This document shows positions 58,243 to 64,000 of a DNA stretch of 64,000 bases, in pieces. Both the position numbers and the translations under genes were made by a program. The notes below the pieces were generated by a model, which was not told the origin of the DNA, did not search any database, and was given only the letters and a program-made list of their open reading frames with translations. Numbering within the stretch: position 1 is the first letter of the stretch; the number at the start of each line of letters is the position of its first letter. Origin of the DNA: Ostreococcus mediterraneus (taxonomy: Eukaryota; Chlorophyta; Mamiellophyceae; Mamiellales; Bathycoccaceae); assembly GCA_012295225.1 (NCBI GenBank), contig WMKK01000003.1, positions 1-64,000 on the forward strand, given 5' to 3'.

Positions 58243-59472
58243 ATGCCTCGCAGCGCATCGCTCGTCGCCGTCGTCGCCGTCGCCGTCGTCGCCGTCGTCA
58301 TCGCGCGCCTCAGCGTGGCGTACGAAACAGTGCACCGCATCCACGCCTTCGCGCGCGCGCCGCGGTCGCCGCCGCCATCGCGCGTGAACGCGGGGAAGAT
58401 GACGACGACGATGGAGCTTCGTTCGAGCCCATCTTCGGCGCTCGGTGTGGACCGGCTCATCCTCGGCGCGTCGCCGTTGGCGGGGATTTACGCGCCGTCG
58501 AGCGACGACGTGGCGAATGCAACCGTGGCTGAGGCGCTGGCGCTGGGGTTTACGCGTTTTGACACCGCACCGCACTATGGTTTGGGGTTGAGCGAGCGAC
58601 GGCTGGGCGCGGCGTTGCGCGCGGCGTTGGGCGAAAGCGAGGCGAATACGCGCGTCAAGGTGTACACCAAAGTCGGACGCGTAATGAAACCTATAGATGA
58701 GGTCACTGAAGAGGAGAAGGCGTCGAGTGTGGAGTGGGGGAACGTTCCTGGGCACGATGGGTGTATTTTTCCAGAGGCGCCGCGAGACGTGTTACCCGTG
58801 CTCGACTACGCCAGCGGCGGGTTTGAACGTTCGCACGCCGATAGTTTGATGCGATTAGGATTAGATAAAGTTGAGGGATTGCGTATTCACGACGCCGAAA
58901 CCCCCGAACGGTTTGAAGCGGCGATGAGCGGGGGTGGTGTCGCCGCGCTCGCGCGCCTGCGCGCGCAAGGCAAAATCGCCGAAGTCTCGCTCGGAATGAA
59001 TGACGCCGCCTATGTGCTGCGCATGATCCGTGAGAGCGCGCCAGGCACATTCGACTCAGTCATGATGGCTGGTTCGTGGAATTTAATCGACCAAGACGGT
59101 TACGAGGTGCTACTTGAATGCCAAGAACGAAACATCGCCGTGCACAACGCCGGCGTCTTTGCCAGCGGCTTGCTCGTCGGCGGCGCGCACTACAAATACG
59201 CCCCCGCCCCAGAGCACATCAAAGCCAAAACCGCGCAATGGCAAGCCTTAGCGAATGCATACGACGTTCCTCTCCCCGCCGTCGCCCTCGCATTCGCCTT
59301 GGCACCAGAAATCATCACCCTGTGCGCCGTCGGCGTAAAATCTCCGAGCGAAGTCGCCCAAAACGTCGCCTGGCTCCGCGCCGCGCGCGACGTCAACCCC
59401 CAGCTCTGGATCGACGCAAAATCCCAAGGTTTATTACGCCATCACATCCCAACCCCATCGTCACCGTCCTAG
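58243..59472 (+). CDS. Aldo-keto reductase (D-threo-aldose/L-galactose dehydrogenase type)
   Basis: 409 residues from the ATG at 58243. A hydrophobic N-terminal segment (LVAVVAVAVVAVVIARLSVA) suggests a signal anchor or targeting leader. TIM-barrel AKR features: LILGASPLAGIY, TRFDTAPHYGLGLSERRLG (Asp and Tyr), KVYTKVGR (catalytic Lys) and CAVGVKSPSEVAQN (cofactor end). The short FDTAPHYG-x-G-SE signature is that of D-threo-aldose 1-dehydrogenase and plant L-galactose dehydrogenase. The latter makes galactonolactone in ascorbate synthesis. Bacterial-like form; origin should be tested by phylogeny. Confidence 0.85.
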   Translation: MPRSASLVAVVAVAVVAVVIARLSVAYETVHRIHAFARAPRSPPPSRVNAGKMTTTMELRSSPSSALGVDRLILGASPLAGIYAPSSDDVANATVAEALALGFTRFDTAPHYGLGLSERRLGAALRAALGESEANTRVKVYTKVGRVMKPIDEVTEEEKASSVEWGNVPGHDGCIFPEAPRDVLPVLDYASGGFERSHADSLMRLGLDKVEGLRIHDAETPERFEAAMSGGGVAALARLRAQGKIAEVSLGMNDAAYVLRMIRESAPGTFDSVMMAGSWNLIDQDGYEVLLECQERNIAVHNAGVFASGLLVGGAHYKYAPAPEHIKAKTAQWQALANAYDVPLPAVALAFALAPEIITLCAVGVKSPSEVAQNVAWLRAARDVNPQLWIDAKSQGLLRHHIPTPSSPS

Positions 59473-59633
59473 CTCACGCGATCGATCATCATCACGCGCG
59501 TATTATGTAATACATCTTCGTCAAACGCGTTCGACGACGTCCGCGCGTCAGATATTTTTTCCCCCAAAATCTGAAAATCTTTGTCGTCGCTTTTCGTGTC
59601 TCGACGCGCGCGGACGCCACACGACGACGCGCG

Positions 59634-60281
59634 ATGGGCGCTGGCGATGCGATGACGACGTGGCATGGAGGATGTGCGACGACGACGACGAAGACGACGG
59701 TGCGGCGTCCTCCGAGTCGGTTATCGACGTCGACGACGATGCGGACGACGACGACGACGACGATGGGTGGTGACTCGGATCGGTGCGCGATGCGGATGAT
59801 GGGTGGCGATTCCGACGCGGTGCACGGCGAGGATGATGCGCATGACGACGGTGGTGGCGATAGCGCGCGGGGCGATGCGCGCGTGAAGCGTGGTGCGCGG
59901 TCGCCGTCGCCGACGGGTGTTATGGATGCGACGACGGTGAAGAATGATGACGATTACGACGACGACGATGGGCATCATAATATTCCCTCGTGCGGTCGAC
60001 GGGTGAAGAAGACGGCGCAGTTACGTGAGGCGTTGGCGAGCGAACGGGCGTATGCAGCTGGGACGTATGATGAAGCGTTGAGGCGCGCGGAGCGGTGCGT
60101 GGAATTGGCGCCGTATTGGTACAGGGGACATTTGTGCGCCGCGCGGTGTTTCTTTGCCAATCGCGAGGGCGATCGGGCGTTTGAGGCGCTGGAGCGCGTT
60201 TTGTTTCTTGATCCGAATTTGCGTTCGGATAAGGAGTTTAGAGAAATGTACATTGAACTCGCGCAGGATGGGCGGTGTTGA
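59634..60281 (+). CDS. TPR-like protein with low-complexity N-terminus
   Basis: 215 residues. The first ~120 are Thr/Asp/Gly-rich from ACG and GAC runs. The last ~85 contain tetratricopeptide-type helices: ASERAYAAGTYDEALRRAER, VELAPYWYRGHLCAARCFFA and AFEALERVLFLDPNLRSD, with the A/G/Y/P positions of TPRs. Roughly two repeats, so a peptide-binding or scaffold role. No enzyme domain. Confidence 0.65.
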   Translation: MGAGDAMTTWHGGCATTTTKTTVRRPPSRLSTSTTMRTTTTTTMGGDSDRCAMRMMGGDSDAVHGEDDAHDDGGGDSARGDARVKRGARSPSPTGVMDATTVKNDDDYDDDDGHHNIPSCGRRVKKTAQLREALASERAYAAGTYDEALRRAERCVELAPYWYRGHLCAARCFFANREGDRAFEALERVLFLDPNLRSDKEFREMYIELAQDGRC

Positions 60282-60419
60282 TGCTTTCGATGTCGTCATT
60301 GCGACGATATTTTCAATAAAAGTTGTAATAAAAGTTGTTTTGTTTTGTTTGTTCTCTTTTCTTCCTTCAAAGGCTACTACCGCGCTACCGCAAACTGGTA
60401 GTGCGTGTGTCTACTACTA

Positions 60420-61250
60420 TCAATTGAGATTTAAGTTTGACATGTCTGGCTCATCGCCGTATTCTACATCACGCGACGTGCGCACGTCGGCGTCTTCGCC
60501 GTACCCGATCGCGCAGTCGGCTTGGTACAACAAATACTGCAACGATTCCTCGTCGGAAATATCGAGCGGCGTGAACGAAATCATGGAAAAATCCTCCATC
60601 ACGCTCGCCAGCGCGTGGTTCAACTTTTTATACTTTTCACCCATTCGATCATCGAGCTCGCGCGCGATTGCCGTGTGATCTGGCGTCAAATAAGGATCTA
60701 AAACCGTCTTGTCCTCGAGCATGTCCACTTTTGAGAAGACGTTGACGTGCGGCAGCGCCAAGTGCAACATCGCGCTCTGCGCTTGCAAACACCCGGCGAT
60801 GAACTTTGTGCCGTCAGTGATAAATTGTGAATCTAATATGTACACGCACACCATGCGCCAACCCCAATTCTCCATTTGCTTTGTAAACGCCGCGAAAGAT
60901 GTGTGGTGCGAGTACAACTCCAACTGCCCCGGGCAGTCAAAAATCACCATGTCATCCTCCGTGTACCCGTCGAGTTGATCCGCCAACCAGTCATCCATGT
61001 TGTCCTCAAAGTATTCCATACAAAACATCAACGCCCCGTTGGGTCCGAGGTCTTCCTCCTCCATGACGTCGTCGAGAGATATGAGTTCGCGGACATCCGC
61101 GGTGACGGGGTAGCTAAAGTCGTCCGCCGCCGGGTCGAGGTTTATGACGTGCACCGTGCGCCCGATGGACGCACAGTGGTTATGGATGTTTGAACAATAC
61201 GTCGATTTGCCCGAGCCCGCTGGGCCGATGACGAGCTGGGCGTACGGCAT
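60420..61250 (-). CDS. GPN3: GPN-loop GTPase 3
   Basis: 276 residues. G1 IGPAGSGKSTYC, VINLDPAADDF, the GPN loop in LGPNGALMFCMEYF, G3 FDCPGQLELY and the G4-like VNVFSKVDML. The sequence follows GPN3 of animals from the first residue (MPYAQLV-GPAGSGKSTYC). GPN GTPases assemble and import RNA polymerase II. Full length. Confidence 0.93.
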   Translation of the reverse strand: MPYAQLVIGPAGSGKSTYCSNIHNHCASIGRTVHVINLDPAADDFSYPVTADVRELISLDDVMEEEDLGPNGALMFCMEYFEDNMDDWLADQLDGYTEDDMVIFDCPGQLELYSHHTSFAAFTKQMENWGWRMVCVYILDSQFITDGTKFIAGCLQAQSAMLHLALPHVNVFSKVDMLEDKTVLDPYLTPDHTAIARELDDRMGEKYKKLNHALASVMEDFSMISFTPLDISDEESLQYLLYQADCAIGYGEDADVRTSRDVEYGDEPDMSNLNLN

Positions 61251-61436
61251 GTTTGCGGGCGAAGCGTTACCTCGCGCGAGGCAAAGAATGAGGCGCTGCG
61301 TGCGACGCTCGCGCTCGTCTCTGCGCGCGCGGTTTGATGTACTGCGGTGCGTCGACGCACGAACTCAGGCGATGAATTTACACAAAAGTATTTGAAGAAA
61401 TAATAGTCTTAATATTTGATGTACATTGTGCGTCTT

Positions 61437-62282
61437 CTACAAGCGGTCCTTACGTTTACGTCCAGTAAACTTGGAATCGTTGGCGACATCGACGCCCCGG
61501 TTTCGATATTGCTCCTTCTTCCTATGCACCCAAGCCTTGCCTTTTATGTTACCCTTATTCTTTCTGTGCCCACGGTCACTTTTTCTACCATCCATGCGCA
61601 CACCACGGCGTTCGAAACCGTCGTCGTCGTCTTCGCCTTCGCCCTTTGGCGTCGGCAGCGTCTCGGGCGGTCCCGCGGCGAGCACCAAAAAGTACTTTTT
61701 TGCGCGCGTTGAATTCGGGTAATCCACAACTAAACCGCCGCTAAATCCAACGCGTAAAGCAGCGGTGGTGATCATTTCCGCTTGTTTCGGACCGTCAGGA
61801 TAAATTTGCAAAATCGCCTTGGCGCCGCGTTTCAAGCACTTGTACAGTTGCGTAAAAAACACCTTGAGTCTCCTATGCGGATTATGCGCGCTATTATCCG
61901 CGTTACACAACCACTGCACCGCGGAAATCGACACACACCCATCGAACACACCCGGTCGAAACGGTACACCGTGCCCCATATCGTTCAGCAACACTTCGCC
62001 CTCAACTTCTCGCTCCTTGGCCACCTCGAGCATGTCCCGAGAGATATCCATCCCAATCCAATTATGTCCCAACTCACTCAACCGATCGCCCGAAAGCCCC
62101 GACCCACACCCGACATCGAGCAACAACTTTGCAATACCGTCATCGGGAAAGTTCAACAGCTCCACCGCGCGCTCGGTGAGTCGCTCTTGAATCTCAACCA
62201 CGCGCGAGCTCGTGGTGTACTTGCGCGCCTCGGTGGAGTTGTAGAACACATCCGCGGGAGCGGTGAGCTCGGGGCGAGACAT
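61437..62282 (-). CDS. BUD23: 18S rRNA (guanine-N7)-methyltransferase BUD23
   Basis: 281 residues. Starts SRPELTAPADVFYN, the BUD23 opening. SAM motif LLLDVGCGSGLSGD, post-I IGMDIS, and ISAVQWLCNAD. C-terminal basic tail with KGKAWVHRKKEQYRNRG and FTGRKRKDRL, the signature end of BUD23/WBSCR22. It methylates a guanine in the small-subunit rRNA in the nucleolus with TRMT112. Same strand as GPN3, 187 bp apart. Confidence 0.95.
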   Translation of the reverse strand: MSRPELTAPADVFYNSTEARKYTTSSRVVEIQERLTERAVELLNFPDDGIAKLLLDVGCGSGLSGDRLSELGHNWIGMDISRDMLEVAKEREVEGEVLLNDMGHGVPFRPGVFDGCVSISAVQWLCNADNSAHNPHRRLKVFFTQLYKCLKRGAKAILQIYPDGPKQAEMITTAALRVGFSGGLVVDYPNSTRAKKYFLVLAAGPPETLPTPKGEGEDDDDGFERRGVRMDGRKSDRGHRKNKGNIKGKAWVHRKKEQYRNRGVDVANDSKFTGRKRKDRL

Positions 62283-62623
62283 CGCCGCGGTCGACGTGCG
62301 CGAGACGCTTCAACCCTTTTTCTCGTCCGTCTGACGTCTGACGTCGACGTCGTCGTCGCCAAGTCGCGCGTCGTCAAGTCGCGCGTCGTCGTCGAGTCGA
62401 AGCCACCCGGCGGCGGCTGCGCTCGAGTCCCTCCACTGTCAGGAGTCACGAACGGTCAAATAATCATACTATTTACTCATAGCAAACATCCGGCGACACA
62501 CGATGGGTGTTGCGCGCTCTCGTCGCGGCAAAACGCGTCGCCCGGCGACGGCACGAGACGCGCGCGCGCGCGTCGAACGACCGTTCGCGTGCGATCGCGC
62601 CTGTGATCGCATCGCCGGTGCAC
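62283..62623. promoter_or_regulatory. Divergent interval, BUD23 / transporter
   Basis: 341 bp. GTCGTC and CAAGTCGCGCGTCGT repeats occur near 62345-62400, the latter in two tandem copies (62369-62393). The transporter frame is open back to 62507 without ATG, so the start at 62624 is used, or an unseen exon adds a leader. Confidence 0.4.
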
Positions 62624-63841
62624 ATGGTGCGCGCGAAGAGCGGCGAACGCGCGCCGCTGTTACCGACCGGACCGAGCGGGGCTGGCGCTGGTGGTTCCGA
62701 GGATGTCGAACGCGGTGATGATGGTTCCGGGGACGTCGAGCGCGGCGATGGCGCGGGGAAGGATATGTCCTCATCGTCGTCGTCGTCGTCCTTTGGCGTC
62801 GGCGCGTTGGCTGTGGCGTCGACGGTGATTTGGTTTGCGACGAATATTTCGAATAACATTGCGTTGCAAGATTTTCACGGGGACATGTTGTTCGATTCGG
62901 TGGATGTTGAGCCGCGATTGGAAGCGATGACGTTCGTGACGTTGGTGCAAATGGTGTGTGGGGTGGTGATGGCGATGGTGTTGAAGATGTTCGTGCCTGG
63001 TGGCACGGATATCGTGACTTTGCTCAAGGGTGGACTGTCGTCGGCGTTTATTTTCGCGCTCGGCACGTTGCACGGATTTGGATCGTTAGCGACGAATATG
63101 GGGTTTATGTTTGGTAGTGCGTCATTCGTACAAATTATTAAGCTTTTCGAGCCTTGGGAGATGCTCACCATCGATTGCGTGGTGAAGCATTGGCTCGGGA
63201 AGCCCCTGCAGTTGAGCTTGGGCGTGGTGTTGTCCATGGCGATGATCATCTTGAGCGCGGTGTCGTTGTTGGTGGATAAGATGAACGGTGGACAGCTCAT
63301 CGGGGCGGTGTTTGCGGTGTCTTCGGGTTTGATGATCACCTCGCGCATCGTGTTTCAAAAGACTTTTAGGTTGACTGAAGCGAAAACTGGCTTTGCGCAT
63401 TCGCTAGATGAATACCTGCTCATGACGTTCAACGCCTTGCTGGCTCTCTTCGCAGCATTCTTGTGGCAGTTCACCGTATCGCGAACTGCGGCGAATGGCG
63501 TTTTCGTCGATATTGGCGATGTCATCAAGCTCTTCCGTGTCGAACTCATTTTGTTCCATCCGCTGTACAACTTGTTTTCGTTGCTGACGCTGACGTTTGT
63601 GGCGTCCATCACGCACTCGTTATTAAACGTCTCTAAACGCGTCATCGGATTGCTCATCACATTGGCTTGGTTCCATGAAGAAGTCACGCCGAAAATCCTG
63701 TGCAGCGCTGGTGCGGCATTCATCGGAGGGTGTTGGTATACCATAGAAAAGCGCGGCGCGGCTGCGGCTTCCATCGACTCCTCGTGCTGGCGACTGGCCA
63801 TTTTAGAACGTAAACCGCGCAAGACCTCGGCACCACTCTAG
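62624..63841 (+). CDS. TPT/SLC35-family sugar-phosphate or nucleotide-sugar transporter
   Basis: 405 residues from the ATG at 62624. An acidic cytosolic leader (RAPLLPTGPSG, possible sorting signal) precedes about ten hydrophobic segments. Landmarks: GTLHGFGSLATNMGFMFGSASFVQIIK, FEPWEMLTID-like block and the C-terminal VASITHSLLNVSKRVIGLL, the latter shared with triose-phosphate-type translocators (THS-x3-N-x2-KR). The DMT-superfamily fold is clear; substrate is not. Followed by 159 bp without a recognised gene to the window end. Confidence 0.85.
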   Translation: MVRAKSGERAPLLPTGPSGAGAGGSEDVERGDDGSGDVERGDGAGKDMSSSSSSSSFGVGALAVASTVIWFATNISNNIALQDFHGDMLFDSVDVEPRLEAMTFVTLVQMVCGVVMAMVLKMFVPGGTDIVTLLKGGLSSAFIFALGTLHGFGSLATNMGFMFGSASFVQIIKLFEPWEMLTIDCVVKHWLGKPLQLSLGVVLSMAMIILSAVSLLVDKMNGGQLIGAVFAVSSGLMITSRIVFQKTFRLTEAKTGFAHSLDEYLLMTFNALLALFAAFLWQFTVSRTAANGVFVDIGDVIKLFRVELILFHPLYNLFSLLTLTFVASITHSLLNVSKRVIGLLITLAWFHEEVTPKILCSAGAAFIGGCWYTIEKRGAAAASIDSSCWRLAILERKPRKTSAPL

Positions 63842-64000
63842 ATCCCGTAAAACGTAGTATTCGCACACATAGTCATTCTTAGCTGTCGTTTGTGCACGAC
63901 GATTCTTGTTATACGCATTAGTACCAGCACTGGTAACATGAACAATCCGCGGCGGCTTCTCGACGTCACTAGTCGCCTCCCTCTCCCCGTTGCGCACGCA

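Noticed and set aside
63803-64000. Minus-strand frame at the right edge, possibly the 3' end of a gene running off the window
   Set aside because: Overlaps the transporter 3' end by 39 bp and shows no recognisable motif; not enough sequence to support it.

Overview
The window is the end of a chromosome from a compact green-lineage nucleus. It opens with about five perfect CCCTAAA telomere units. It then carries about 44 protein genes in 64 kb, almost all intronless, on both strands, with gaps usually under 300 bp. Plant-type features include a tandem-domain GTP cyclohydrolase I, a CCCTAAA telomere, a plastid-type front-end desaturase with a cytochrome b5 domain, a lumenal protein with a bipartite transit peptide, and a PPR-TrmB fusion. 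Extreme density, high GC, GAC/GTC-rich low complexity and a selenoprotein gene point to a picoplanktonic prasinophyte of the Mamiellales, most likely Ostreococcus. Genus is an inference; species cannot be fixed from the sequence alone.

Subtelomere (1-3.1 kb): the first gene starts about 260 bp from the telomere repeat. It is a selenoprotein: a thioredoxin-fold domain with an in-frame TGA in a U-x-x-C motif, a hemerythrin domain with all seven iron ligands, and a type II SECIS-like hairpin in the 3' region. A small unknown gene and a two-RRM protein follow. The three genes are bracketed by a perfect 63-bp inverted repeat.

3.5-20.9 kb: PPR-CCCH-TrmB fusion, RAD17-like clamp loader, SGNH hydrolase, a divergent pair of paralogous HAD/FCP1-like proteins with an altered catalytic motif, a 1198-residue OB-fold/zinc-ribbon protein resembling CTC1, RFC3, a multispanning membrane protein, two poorly known proteins and GTP cyclohydrolase I.

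21-34 kb: spliced RPL27, plastid-type desaturase, DUF445 membrane protein, a TRF4-like protein that seems to have lost catalytic aspartates, a U-box membrane protein, FSH1/OVCA2 hydrolase, sorting nexin, and a Kelch membrane protein.

34-49 kb: IPT/TIG secreted protein, CRAL-TRIO protein, glyoxylate reductase, PPPDE peptidase, long-chain acyl-CoA synthetase, animal-type cryptochrome/(6-4) photolyase, GT90 glycosyltransferase and several green-lineage unknowns.

50-64 kb: ER DnaJ (ERdj3), spliced GOT1, BRCA1/BARD1-like protein, a lumenal protein, a theta/nu-type DNA polymerase, aldo-keto reductase, TPR protein, GPN3, BUD23 and a sugar-phosphate/nucleotide-sugar transporter.

Five genes serve genome maintenance (RAD17, CTC1-like, RFC3, BRCA1/BARD1-like, Pol theta/nu-like). 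The others are general housekeeping. I see no operons, CRISPR arrays, intact transposons or viral elements, and no tRNA or rRNA gene I could defend.
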